A stretch of DNA of 64,000 bases. Source: Isoetes taiwanensis (taxonomy: Eukaryota; Streptophyta; Lycopodiopsida; Isoetales; Isoetaceae). Location of the stretch: NCBI GenBank assembly GCA_021234155.1, contig JAJEKV010000002.1:14671428-14735427 (forward strand). Reading direction: 5' to 3'. Of this stretch, positions 42,300 through 54,846 are shown in pieces (positions within the stretch are counted from its first letter, which is position 1; the number at the start of each line of letters is the position of its first letter). The notes under the pieces are model-generated. The model was not told where the DNA came from. It did not search any database and saw nothing but the letters and a program-made list of their open reading frames with translations. The position numbers and the translations under genes are program-made.

Positions 42300-44133
42300 G
42301 CAGAGGATCGGATTAAACTTAGCACAGTACCGCAACAAAGGCATCATCATGCATGTGCTGCAGTCCTTACCATGAAAAAAGAAACACTGGCAGGCATGCT
42401 GCAGCGGCTGACCCCATCACGGAAATATCACCAGAGCTCGGCATAGCCTTTGCTTCCTACTACGTTTCATTTAGCTCCATTGGATAACCCATTTTAAATC
42501 CTATTAGGGTTCCGACCGAATTTCCCTTTCAAATTCCTCTTCTAGAATCCATCTAGAATTCACTCCCTAGTATCTTCCCATTTCTTATCCATTCTATTCT
42601 ATTCTATTCTATCTCCTAATTAAATTGTTCTTTTTTTCCTCCCCGCGCAAGATATTTTTTATTTATCGACAATATAAATTGTAACCATTGTAAAGCCCCT
42701 AGATTTGTCTAGATTGTTTCCCCCGGGTGGTGCATGGTATAGCTTCGGAAACAGTGCTTATATTAGACATGGTAGTTTCGAACAGAGAGCTCTTCGGGCA
42801 TTGTCACAATGCAGGTGTCTCCTTGCCAGGGAAGAAACAAAAACAAAAAATTCAATTGTCAGTACAGACACAACCCTTTCACCACTTTAATAGCCCCATC
42901 TTTATCCTCAGGTGTTCTTTATTCTTTAGGATCTCAAATCAAATGTATGATCTGCTGCACTGGATAGTCCCTGTATTCAAAAAGACAAAAGACGTGTGTT
43001 GTCATCCATGGTGGTCTACTGCTAGTCCCATACACTTGACTACAGTTGTCTCTTTGATCTTTTGTACGAAGCAGTTTGTATAGTGTACTAGAGACAACCT
43101 GTTGTTTTCTTGTCTTATTTATTGAAAGCAAGCCATCTTCCTGCCCTCCTCTGCCTGTTCGTAACATTTCACATCGTTGTTCTAACATCACTTTCAATGA
43201 ACTGGGCTTGTTGCTAGTTTATTGGACCAAGGCTGAGGATCTAGTTCTCACTTAACCCAATGACAATTTCATGGGGATGTCAGTGCTTTTTGCCATTTTC
43301 AATACATGATGTGCCATATTCACATATTTTAAATGACCAGCCCACCATGAGAAGCAATCGTACACTACTTGTTTATTCTTAGCATACATAAGTTAAATTT
43401 TAGCATATTCTAAACCATCCACACTTATATTTTTATACCTAGCATGACAAAGTATCTACTATTTTCTTAGTACCATTATTATCCAACTATCATACACGTT
43501 ATTATATGAAAAATGCCACACGCTACATTGATTTTAAAATTCGAATGGGCACAAAAGAAAGGATACAAGATTATTATGCATCCAACTTTTACCTGTAATC
43601 CAACGAGTAGTCTCAATTATTTGAAAGATATTGGCATTATTTGGTCTTCTTTCTCTCTCTTTATTGTAATATATAGATTGTGATGCACAAATATGAAGAC
43701 TACTTATGCACATCAATCAATGATATTCCTAGACCTTAACACATAAAGCAAGCACTTGCCAGTAAAAGAGGATAATATAAATTAGTCAAAGCTCCATGTT
43801 TTACATTATTATGTCAATACATTATTTAAGGAAAGTCCCGAAGCTCCACATAACACCACATAATCCTTTCTCTAACCTAGTAATCACATTGGCAAAGAGA
43901 CTCAAATCTGAACCTTAAGCCTTGGCAAGGGTGCACAAAAGTCCTGACCCTACTCTAACTCTAAACCTTGAGCTTGTAATTCATCCCTAATGCAATTAAT
44001 CGTCAAGAGAACATGGTAATGCTAACATTACTCTAACCCTAGCCCTAAAAAACCTAACTCTAATTTTGTCCACATACTAGCAGATTTCGGCAACGAGAGC
44101 CAATTCTTGATACCATCTCTAGCTTTTGCCCTA
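42300..44133. other. HIPP upstream region and intergenic DNA
   Basis: No gene. It includes a (TTCTA)n microsatellite at about 42,590-42,612 and degenerate telomere-like CCCTAAA/CTCTAA motifs at 43,945-44,062. Confidence 0.5.
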
Positions 44134-44257
44134 CCTTGATCTTGATCTTGATCTTGATCTTGATCTTGATCTTGATCTTGATCTTGATCTTGATCTTGAT
44201 CTTGATCTTGATCTTGATCTTGATCTTGATCTTGATCTTGATCTTGATCTTGATCTT
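44134..44257. repeat. hexanucleotide microsatellite (TTGATC)n
   Basis: About 20 uninterrupted copies of CTTGAT. On the minus strand it reads as an open KIKIKI frame, which has no coding meaning. Confidence 0.98.
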
Positions 44258-44325
44258 AACCCTAGTGTTATAATCCAGTAACTGACCCCATATTAACTCC
44301 ACTAATCCTTCTGTGACCTCCACAA

Positions 44326-47300
44326 TTTTTTTTTTTGGGTAGAAACGGCAGTTTATATTATATTACATGCAGAAATACATTAATATACAAAAATATAGAG
44401 GAATAAAACCCCTATTACAAAATTGGCAGCAAGATAATAGCCGCCACCACTCGATGAGTGGATTTAAGCACACAAATAAGACACTTTAAGTCTACAGTAG
44501 TTAAATCAGAGTGAAGGTTCCCTGCTTATATCATGTCACATGTCAAGTACTCCATCCAATGTTATGATAGTATAGGCATCTCTGGTGTGTTCAAACATCA
44601 CCCGATCAAGTTCCTGTGGCCCATATGTGGTGGAATCCAGAATATGTAATATCCAAGCATCCCGAGCAGCTTCATGAATCCCCAATTTCTCCTGGAAGAA
44701 TGGTTTGAGTTCTGGATTGAATCGCCATATATCATTGTCAGCCAGGATCTTTTGCAAAGTTTTGCTCCCAATTACTTCTGTTTTAACCCAGTATAATGCT
44801 TCAATGGCTTCTTGTTAGTTCAGGTTAGCCGTGTCCGGAGGCACCTCCCGAGCATGTCCTCCCTCCATATGTTTTCTAATCAGATAATCTGTCAATAATA
44901 CCATTAAGATTATCAAGATGAATAGAGAAAAAGTTGAAAAACCCTTGAAAGGGACCTAAGCTGTCCCAATGAGGATCATAGTTGGATCCTTTTAAAAATT
45001 CTGTGTGCCATAGTAGCATCTGTTATTTCCAATTGAAATGTAGCCTTCAAATTTGGATTTTTTTGGTGGAATTTGAGAGAAGACAACCATGTTCCTAAGC
45101 TTCCAGATTGATCATAGACATAGAACTCTAATGGTGCCAATGAACGGGTGGTTATGGTTCAGGAATAGGAAGACATCCCCGTCATTTCTAGGTACAGACC
45201 CTATATATGAGCTAATCCAATCCCAAAAGGGGCTAAGCCAGGGGCAAACAAAGACATGTGGGGTGGTTTCTTATTGTCCACATCCAATAGAGCATTGATC
45301 AGAAATTTGATTGTCGACATTTGTCTTAAGGCTCTGGTTGAGAACCAGCCATCTAAGAAGAATAACCTCGTTAGCACATTACAGTTTTCAACCTTTATTG
45401 ATAACTTGAATTGCTTTCTCTTCTAAACATCCCCAGACTGAGGAGATCTTAAGAGAGTGGTCCTCCAACAACATCTCATAAATGGTCGCAACTTTATATC
45501 CCTTACCTCTACATAGCCAATTTTGATTACTATGCACAGGATTCCTTTGAAATTGCATAACTGCCAGATAGATCTGTCTGTTAGTTTCAATACCTGGAGT
45601 GACATATGAGATTTCTTGCGACGACTTCCATGTGTCATTGTTGTTGTTGTTCATCAGATCCCAAATTGTGTGAATTCCAGCCTGCCACTATTCTTTATAT
45701 TTCAGAGGGTGTTTGAGGGCTAAACACCCCTCACCTTCCTGAGTCAAATCCTTGATGCCAGAAAAAGCCAAAGTCCCTTGATACCTCCGAGATAGATTTG
45801 GCTCGAAAGTAGGGAGAAGCTTGATTCCAAAATTGTATAATCCTCCTCATGATTTTAGAGGTGCCAGCTCCAGGATTTAATTGATAGAATGCAGACTCAG
45901 GAAGTTGATGTGGAACTGAAGGCACTCCAATCAAAGAGGTTCTTTGGATCCAATATTTAGTCAGCAGTAAAGCAGGAGAATAATTAGTAAAGAAGAGAGA
46001 TCTCCACACCAGCTTAGCTGCTAAGGCTTGTGCCTGAGTGAACGTGTCTTTACATCCCATGCCCCCTTTACTTCTAGGAAAAATTAAATTTTCCCAGGCA
46101 ACCATATTAGATCCCTACCAAATAAATTTCCTCATAGCTGCTTCCAGCTCTCTAGATGACTTTTTGTCAGCAACAATAACAGATGAGAAGAAACCATGTG
46201 TACTAGCAATGATATTGTTAACTATTTGAATTATGCCTGCCAAGATCAAAATATTTGGATACGTAATTAGCTTTTTTTTCATTTTATTGACAATAGGTTC
46301 CCACAGGCCATAGAGATTCATGTTCAATCCTAGGGGTAGGCCAACCAATTTTGTGGCCAATCGATGACCACAAACTTTTATCCCACAGATGAAATCTTTC
46401 CCGGAAACTGAAATAATGGTACATTTCTCCTTGTTCAGAAGAACCCCAAAGGCTTTACCAAAGATCTCGAGAGCAGAAATGTAGTTATCAATACTATTAT
46501 CGTCCTCATTAATCAACACAAATATATCATCAGCATATTGCATGAGACCATTTCAGCTACAATTAGAAACAAATATGGGGCTAAAGGCCATCCTTGTCGT
46601 ACCTCCCTATTGCACTCAAAAAAAGGGGAAGGAGCACCATTTATAAGTACTGCAGAGCACCCTGTTGCATTGAACTCTACAATCTTGCTGATCACTTTTT
46701 CAGTGAATCCCATGTATGCCATGGCTTTATACAAAAAGTTCCAATTTAATGTGTCATACGCCCTTCAAAAATCCATTTTGAGGAGAGCGCAATTCTGCCC
46801 AGATATTCTGTTTCAATGCAATCCCTCATAGGCCCCTTTAAAATTGTCCAGAATGCTTAGACCAAGAAGAACTTGACTGAACAGGTTAATTTTGTTTTGA
46901 AGGATCTTCTTCATCCTATTTGCCAAGATTTTGGCCAAAATCTTATAAGAGGTGTTTGTCAAGAAGATGGGCCTCCAATCAGAAAAATTGGAAGGCCTAT
47001 CTACCTTGGGTACCAGAGCTATGAGCCCTGCATTAATTGCAGGATGCAGTTTATTTGCTTCCCAAGCACCTTGGATGAATATGACCATATTCTTACCAAG
47101 ATCATCCCAAAAATTGACATAAAATTCAGGGGGGTAACATCTGGACCTGGGCTTTTATCATTAGCCATTCCTTTAATAACTCCTAAGATTTCAACTTCTG
47201 TGCGGTTACCAAAATTATCATCTATTTTGTTATCCTTAGGTCCCAAGAGATCAAAGAAAATTTGCAAATCAGCATCAATACTCTGATTTGTAGCAAATAA

Positions 47301-48470
47301 TGCTTGGTATTTATGGTTTTGACTTTCATCCAAAATAGCAAGAATTCCATTATTCAATATCCTCGTTTTGCAGCTCTAAAGATGCAATTGATATATAAAC
47401 TTCTACTCTTGATGGCAAGACTTTTGGCCTCACTCTCCTCAATTAGCTTGACTTTCCTTTCAAGGGATTCCTCAAGTTGTTGCAGAGCTAGTTTTTGTTT
47501 GTCCAATAACAATTATTGTCTAACTTCTTTCATCTCCAAGTAGATGGAAGTTTTCTCTTGTCTTTTCTTTTTACTCCATTCCCTTCTCCATTTCTTGATC
47601 CAACTCTTGATTTTTTTTTTTTTATTCTTTCAATAAGCTCTTTCATCGAGCCACTAGAATTCAAAGACTATAGGTTAGATAATACCCTTTGAAATCTTCA
47701 CAGAATTCTCTATTATTTAGAAGCTGACATTCAGTTTAAAGGGAATATTATCCCCTCCTTTATGAGCCATATTTCCTGTCTCCATAACCTGTGGGAAGTG
47801 GTATGAAATTGAATTGCTACAATCATTGCTGACTATCACTTGACTCCAATCCTCCAAGGTGGATATATGTGTGTAAAACGTGTCGAAGAGGCAAAAGACT
47901 CTGTCAGTGCCTTGTCTTTTATTACTTCAGGAGTAGGTGTTGGACGAGGATGGGACTTGATAAAATTCAACATAAGCCGATCTCATTGAGCTCTTTCCTT
48001 TCTTGACATATTAAGCTTTTTCCCTGCCTTCTATTCCCAGGAGTGTGTGTTGTTAAAATCTCCACCCAAAAACCAATTGTTGGTCTTCTATTATGCCTCA
48101 ATCCAATCTGCCATGTCTTTCCATTATATCTCTCTTTCTTCGAGGTTGATTGAGGTATATACATTGATTACTCCAAGTTTTTCACCTCTCACATCCAGAT
48201 AGGCCACTTGCCATCTTCCAGAAGGATGATAGAAAGAGCCAAGCGGGTTGAAACCTTGCCATGCAATGCAGATTCCTACCTTGGTACCATCAGCTGGTGA
48301 CCAGACAGAGCCACCACATGGAAAAATCCAATTTCCCAAATTAGATGCTTCAAAAGATGGTAACATATGCTCCTATATCAGAATGGGATCTGCCTTCATT
48401 TCCTTAAGTGCAATCAGCCTCTTTCTCTTCAAGAGGCCCTTAATGCCTCTCACGTTCTATGTATTCATTT
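44326..48470 (-). pseudogene. L1-like LINE copy A, ORF2 (endonuclease and RT)
   Basis: Minus strand order: endonuclease from about 48,455 (NVRGIKGLLKRKRLIALKEM, then a TAG; WIFPCGGSVWSPADG, RGEKLGVINVYTS), RT (DWRPIFLTNTSYKILAKILA, GFTEKVISKIVEF, NREVRQGWPLAPYLFLIVAE, MQYADDIFVLINED), the conserved post-RT region (WENLIFPRSKGGMGCKD) and the zf-RVT end near 45,400-45,240. The 3' end is marked by an A tail (eleven Ts on the plus strand at 44,326-44,336). Broken by stops and several deletions relative to copy B. Confidence 0.88.
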
Positions 48471-50217
48471 GGATTCACATTTTCTAGTGAGTGGCTATGC
48501 TCATTAGGGACATAGACCTTCCTGTGTCTTTTGTTTTTATGGGGTAGAGGGGTAAAGAAAATGTCCTTTTCTACTTCTCCTTCCCCACTGTCATCATCTT
48601 CTTCCTCCCATAATTTACCATTTAATCTTGAGGAAGGATTATGCAGCTCCTTGAGTTGGGCTGCAGGAGTATTGAATTCTTTGGCAGAGGTCAGCTTATT
48701 TGGAGACTCACATTTAGCATCATTTGCCAAAGGAAGTTGGAGGTTCTCCTGAGACATTTCCAAAGTTCCCATTTTCTTCTGGTCCTTGACACCAATCTTG
48801 AGTTGAGATTCAGGACTGATGCTCTTTGGGGACTCACATTCAGCATCAATTGTCAAGGGAACCTGGGAGATCTCTTGTGGAGGCTCACATTCAGTGTCAA
48901 TTGTCAAGGGGATCTGGGAGATCTCTTGAGGGATCTTCTGAGTCTACTGGTCCCTGACCTCTGTGTCATTCCCAACCTTATCATTACCAGTAACCTCAGA
49001 AAGAGGCTCAGATTGGTTTTCAACTTCATGTGAGTCAGCAATCTTTAAATTGGTTGGATTATTCTCAGTCCTACCTCCATATAATTCTAGAACTGGGAGA
49101 TTAGCTGTGTGAGATCTTGCCACAAAGCTAGGGGCCCCTATCTCCCTATTATCTTCGACAAGAAACAAATGGGGACTGTACGGGCTTTGGATCCCATATG
49201 ATATGAAATTACAATTTCCATGATCTTCTTCCCTTTGGAGTAAGGATTGTTCAGAACCTTAACCTTGGCTAAGTCTTCCTTGAACTGAACTTTTCGAATC
49301 CATTCAGTTCTTTCTTTTTTCCTATTACTTCTTTCCAGTTGTTGCTGTGCAGACTGCCTCACTTTTTTTGCTCTTGTTTTTTGTCTTCTGCCCCTCCTTT
49401 TGGCACTTCCATTTGTATATCCCCTGTTGTTGTTCTTTCTATTATTGCTCTTTTTGACAGGATCGACCCAATCCCTTCCTCCCATTGGTTTATTATAGAA
49501 GTTTGACCTCCAAAATATGCTCGCTCCTCCTTTTTACCCAAATAGACTCTTCCTCCGTGAAGTCTAATGCCACAAACTGAGCATGGAGAAGGGAGCCCCT
49601 GCCAGTATAATTTGAGAATTTTGGGATTGCCAAAATAATCAATTTTTAGTTTGTTTTCTACAACCGAATTTTTTAAACACTTACCCACACAGGCAAGCTC
49701 GTGGATAGACTGCAGTTCCTTTCGCACTCCCTCTTATACCTAGTTGGCGTATTCTAGAATGTTTTTCATGACTCCCTGTTATCCCTATAGTGGTCCCACT
49801 CCATTTGCATTCCGAGTATTCCGGATATGGAGGTAAGAAAATCTCTGAATATAACCAGATCCGTTACTCTCTTCCCCTGTTCTAGAGCAACTAGCTGACT
49901 AGTAATGTGTAACCCCGTTGTTTCTGCTCCTCAGCGCTCAAGGTACCAATCAAATTCAGTAAACCTTTCACATTATTTTTCATAACCTCCACATCATGTG
50001 AGCTTGACACTGCCCATGCCTCTTTTCTTTTCCGAAGGTCTGATCTCTGTACCTTCCCTTCCAGCTCCTGTCTAATCCCCTCTGTTTCAAAAGCAGTCCC
50101 CATCACTCCCATTTTGTGCCCCTCAACCACTATCTCGAACCCTGTCATAACTGCCTTATCCATGTCGACTTCTGTCCCCCGCCCAACTTTCGATGCAACA
50201 CAATCTTTAACCGCCAT
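48440..50217 (-). pseudogene. LINE copy A, ORF1
   Basis: Begins about 50,217 (MAVKDCVASKVGRGTEVDMD). It contains the zinc-knuckle-like LPSPCSVCGIRLHGGRVYLG, a basic region (KRRGRRQKTRAKK) and an acidic C-terminal part with three imperfect repeats of DxxCESP (DTECEPP, DAECESP, DAKCESP). This is the RNA-binding ORF1 of plant L1-type elements. About 0.45 kb present in copy B (53,500-53,940) is deleted here at about 49,650. Confidence 0.8.
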
Positions 50218-50546
50218 GTTTACAAGACAACTCTCTAAGTGTATACCTTAACTACTATCCTGCACTCTATCCAAGAACAATTAACATGAAAAATACCCCC
50301 TGCTGATACATTCATATCCCCTACAAAGTCCTCAAGCTAGTACTCTACTAATTGAAGCTCCGATTGTGCAACAACAGATGCAATACATGTGAAGACTTCC
50401 TCAAGCAAAAATCTATGGTAGATCAAGCTTTCCCATAAGTAGGAGCTTTCTCCTTCAAGCCACCCACACGAGTATCTATCCCTCTGTATTACAATTGTGA
50501 AGAACTTCATAAGGAAGGATAAGTTAGGGTTCGACGTCCAAAGATG

Positions 50547-51030
50547 CTAGCCGCTCCTGCCATCCGAGTCCTCAGGCACATACTTGTTATTGGCTTCATG
50601 CTCCCCATATTCATCAAACAATTCCTCTTCTAGACAAAAGCCACAATTTTCAATTAGCTGCAAAGAGGGTGTGAGGCTGGAATCATATGAACAAACAAAA
50701 TAGTTGCCTCCACGGATTTTGAGCCAAATGAGGATTTTGCTGCACGTACTCTTCACTCTCCCATATGGTCTTGGAGAGTGATTGACCTCACCATAAGATC
50801 AAGTACTCTGCAATATTCCGATTGCGCAAAGTTTGAATGCGAGTGTCTAGAATTGCCTCAGGAGTTACCAGAGCTAAGGGCTAGGGGTAGTATCGCCAGA
50901 GATATCATGTTGTCCATGGACAATATTGCTTTCTTGAGTTGGCTCACATGAAAAATATGGTGCATGTCAATTCCATCTAGAATTGACCAACTCGTACACA
51001 TTTGAAGTCAATGATCATACGATATAACTC
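50547..51030 (-). pseudogene. gypsy integrase end and chromodomain-like tail, duplicate copy
   Basis: Minus strand: HIFHVSQ-like segment at about 50,950, then KILIWLKIRGGNYFVCSYDS, EEELFDEYGEHEANNKYVPE and a stop at 50,547. The HVS and following W-K and FDEYG segments match the region after the gypsy integrase core that holds the chromodomain. Duplicate of 54,847-55,330. Confidence 0.6.
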
Positions 51031-51032
51031 TG

Positions 51033-52290
51033 ATCAGCATCAATACTCTGATTTGCAGCAAATAATGCTTGGCATTCATGGAAGAAGTATTGTTGGATGT
51101 CTTTCTGTTTGATGATCTGGTTCTGACTTTCATCCAGAACAGCAAGAATTCCATTATTCAATATCATGTGTTTTGCAGCTCTAAAGAAGAACTTCAAACT
51201 GCAGTCATCCGTGCAATTGATATATAAACTTCTACTCTTGATGGCAAGACTTTTGGCCTCACTCTCCTCAATTAGCTTGACTTTCCTTTCAAGGGATTCC
51301 TCAAGTTGTTGAAAACCCAGGTTTTGTTTGTCCAATAACAATTGCTGTCTAACTTCTTTCACCTCCAAGTAGATGGAAGTTTTCTCTTGTCTTTCTTTTT
51401 TACTCAATTCCCTTCTCCATTTCTTGATCCAACTCTTGATTTTCTTTTTTATTCTTTCAATAAGCTCTTTCATCAAGCCACTAGAATTTATAGGTTATGA
51501 TAATACCCTTTGAAATCTTCACAGAATTCTCTATTATTTAGGAAGCTGACATTCAGTTTAAAGGGAATATTATCCCTCCCTTTATGAGCCATATTTCCTG
51601 TCTCCATAACCTGTGGGAAGTGGTATAAAATTGAATTGCTACAATCATTGCTGACTATCACTTGACTCCAATCCTCCAAGGTGGATATATGTGTGTAAAA
51701 CATGTCCAAGAGGCAAAAGACTTTGTCAGTGCCTTGTCTTTTATTACCACAGGAGTAGGTGTTGGACGAGGATGGGGCTTGATAAACAAAATTCAGCATA
51801 AGCCGATCTCATTGAGCTCTTTCATTTCTTGACAAATTAAGGTTTTTTCCTGCCTTCTATTCCCATGAGTGTGTGTTGTTAAAATCTCTACCCAAAAACC
51901 AATTGTTGGTGTTCTATTGTGCCTCAATCCAATCTGCCATGTCTTTCCATTATATCTCTCTTTCTTCGGGGTCATTGAGGTATATACATTGATTACTCCA
52001 AGTTTTTCACCTCTCACATCCAGATAGGCCACTTGCCATCTTCCAGAAGGATGATAGAAAGAGCCAAGCGGGTTGAAACCTTGCCATGCAATGCAGATTC
52101 CTCCCTTGATACCATCAGCTGGTGACCAGATAGAGCCGCCACATGGAAAAATCCAATTTTCCAAATTAGATGCTTCAAAAGATGGTAACCTATGCTCCTA
52201 TATCAGAATGAGATCTGCCTTCATTTTCTTAAGTGCAATCAGAGCCCTCTTTCGCTTCAGGGGGCCCTTAATGCCTCTCACGTTCTATGT
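51033..52290 (-). pseudogene. LINE copy B, ORF2 endonuclease part
   Basis: Minus strand: endonuclease (WIFPCGGSIWSPADG, RGEKLGVINVYTSM, then WQIGLRHNRTPTIGFWVEIL), a middle part, and the linker before RT (RREKELIER-like 51,476-51,015). It stops at the duplication junction, so RT is absent. It has the same TAG near the endonuclease start as copy A. Confidence 0.85.
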
Positions 52291-52299
52291 AACAACCTT

Positions 52300-54517
52300 C
52301 ATTTGGATTCACATCTTCTAGTGAGTGGGGCTCATTAGAGACAGACCTTCCGGTGTCTTTTATTTTTCTGAGGTAGAGGGATAAAGAAAATGTCCTTTTC
52401 TACTTCTCCTTCCCCACTCTCATCGTCTTCTTCCTCCCATAATTTACCATTTAATCTTGAGGAAGGATTATGCAGCTCCTTGAGTTGGGCTGCAGGAGTA
52501 TTGAATTCTTTGGCAGAGGTCAGCTTATTTGGAGACTCACACTCAGCATCATTTGCCAAAGGAACTGGAGGTTCTCCTGAGACATCTCCAAAGTTCCCAT
52601 TTCCTTCTGGTCCTTGACACCAATCTTGAGTTGAGCTTCAGGACTGATGCTCTTTGGGGACTCACATTCAGCATCAACTATTAAGGAAACCTGGGAGATC
52701 TCTTGTGGAGGCTCACATTTAATGTCAATTGTCAAGGGGGCCTGGGAGATCTCTTGAGGGATCTCCTGAGTTTATTGGTAACCTCTGTGTCATTCCCAAC
52801 CTTATCATTACCAGTAACCTCAGGCAGAGGCTCAGATTGATTTTCAACTTCATGTGAGTCAGCAATCTTTAAATTGGTTGGATTATTCTCAGTCCTGCCT
52901 CCAAATAATTATAGAACTGGGGGATTAGCTGGGTGAGATCTTGCCACAAAGCTAGGGGTCCCTACTTCCCTATTATCTTCGACAAGAAACAAATGGGGAC
53001 TGTTTGGGAGTTTTCTAGGCTCTTTTATTGTACGGGCTTTGGATCTCATATGATCTGGAATTACAATTTCCATGATCTCCTTCCCTTTGGAGTAAGGATT
53101 GTTCATAACCTTAACCTTGGCTAAGTCTTCCTTGAACTGAACCTTTCGAATCGATTCAGTTCTTTCTTTATTCCTATTACTTCTTTCCAGTTCTTACTGT
53201 GCAGACTGCCTCACTTTTTTTGCTCTTGTTTTTTGTCTTCTGGCCCTCCTTTTCGCACTTCCATTTGTATATCCCCTGTTGTTATTCTTTCTATTATTGC
53301 TCTTTTTGACAGGATTGATCCAATCCCCTTCCTCCTACTGGTTTATTATAGAAGTTTGAACTCCAGAATATGCTCCCTTCTCCTTTTTACCCAAACAGAC
53401 TCTTCCTCTGTGAAATCTAATGCCACAAACTGAGCATGGAGAAGGGAGCCCGTGCCAGTATAGTTTGAGATTTTTGGGATTGCCAAAATAATCAATGTAA
53501 TTTATGGTGTCTGGGATGGGTTTTAGAATGTCAATCTGAACCCATACCCAGGGAGCTTTATCTGGTAACACTTTGAATTCAATAAAGTTCCCAGTTTGTT
53601 GGAAAAGAGTGAGAAGGGACTGCTCATTCCAATACATCGGATTTAATCCATGCAAGGAGGTCCAAGCTAGATGAAATAGCTCAGTAAAGTTCATAGGTTC
53701 AAAGGAGGGATAGCATTTTTTTATAACGAATTGGGTATTTGTTTTAGATATCGTGCTCGGCTTCATGAGCAAGGATGGGGTTTGATTGTTCCCACATTCC
53801 ACCATAAAGAAAGGGAACTCCGTCTAGTATATGCTCTGTATGGATGTCCCAGTATCCATTATTTCCAGCTCAATTTTAATTGATTGTAGCCTAACTCCTT
53901 CATGTCCGATATAGCCTATAAGTCCACGGGCCTTTAAAAATTTTAGCTTGTTTTCTACAACGGATTTTTCTACACACTTACCCACACAGGCAGGCTCGTG
54001 GATAGACTGCAGTTCCTTTCGCACTCCCTCTTACCTAGTTGGCGTATTCTAGAATGTTTTTCACAACTCCCTGTTATCCCTATAGTGGTTCCACTCCATT
54101 TGCATTTCGAGTATTCACCATCGCGGATATGGAGGTAAGAAAATCTTGAATATAACCAGATCTGTTACTCTCTTCCCCTGTTTCTAGAGCAACCAGCTGA
54201 CTAGTAATGTGTAACCGTTGTTTCTGCCCCGCGGTGCTCAAGGTACCAATCAAACTCAGTAAACCTTTCACATTCTTTTTCATAACCTCCACATCTTGTG
54301 AGCCTAACACTGCCCATGTCTCTTTCCTTTCCCGAAGGTCTGATCTTTGTACCTTCCCTTCCAGCTCCTATCTAATCTCCTCTGTTTCAAAAGCAGCCCC
54401 CATCACTCCCATTTTGTGCCCCTCAACCACTATCTCAAACCCTGTCACAACTACCTTACCCATGTCGACTTCTGTCCCCGGCCCAACTTTCGATGCAACA
54501 CAATCTTTAATCGCCAT
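52300..54517 (-). pseudogene. LINE copy B, ORF1
   Basis: More complete than copy A. 53,805-53,335 contains IKKCYPSFEPMNFTELFHLA, WNEQSLLTLFQQTGNFIEFK, WVQIDILKPIPD and LPSPCSVCGIRFHRGRVCLG, the DUF4283-like domain plus zinc knuckle of plant LINE ORF1. The C-terminal DxxCESP repeats follow at 52,740-52,520. Frames are broken by stops. Confidence 0.8.
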
Positions 54518-54846
54518 GTTTACAAGACAACTCTCTAAGTGTATACCTTAACTACTATCCTGCACTCTACCCAAGAACAATTAACATGAAAAATACCCAC
54601 TGCTGATACATTCATATCCCCTACAAAGTCCCCAAGCTAGTACTCTACTAATTGAAGCTCCGATTGTGCAACAACAGATGGAATACATGTGAAGACTTCT
54701 TCAGGAAAAAATATATGGTAGATCAAGCTTTCCCATAAGTAGGAGCTTTCTCCTTCAAGCCACCCACACGAGTATCTATCCCTCTGTATTACAATTGTGA
54801 AGAACTTCATAAGAAAGGATAAGTTAGGGTTCGACATCCAAAGATG

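Larger units (their letters stand above)
47268..51030. repeat. tandem duplication, unit 1
   Basis: 3.76 kb. Contains LINE EN and ORF1, the LINE 5' end and the gypsy integrase/chromodomain end. It corresponds to 51,033-55,330, which follows head to tail with only TG between the units. Unit 1 lacks about 0.5 kb by several deletions. Confidence 0.9.

Noticed and set aside
43945-44062. Interstitial telomere array
   Set aside because: CCCTAAA-like motifs are few, degenerate and not in tandem.
44060-44323. ORF rich in KIKIKI
   Set aside because: Produced by the TTGATC microsatellite, not a gene.
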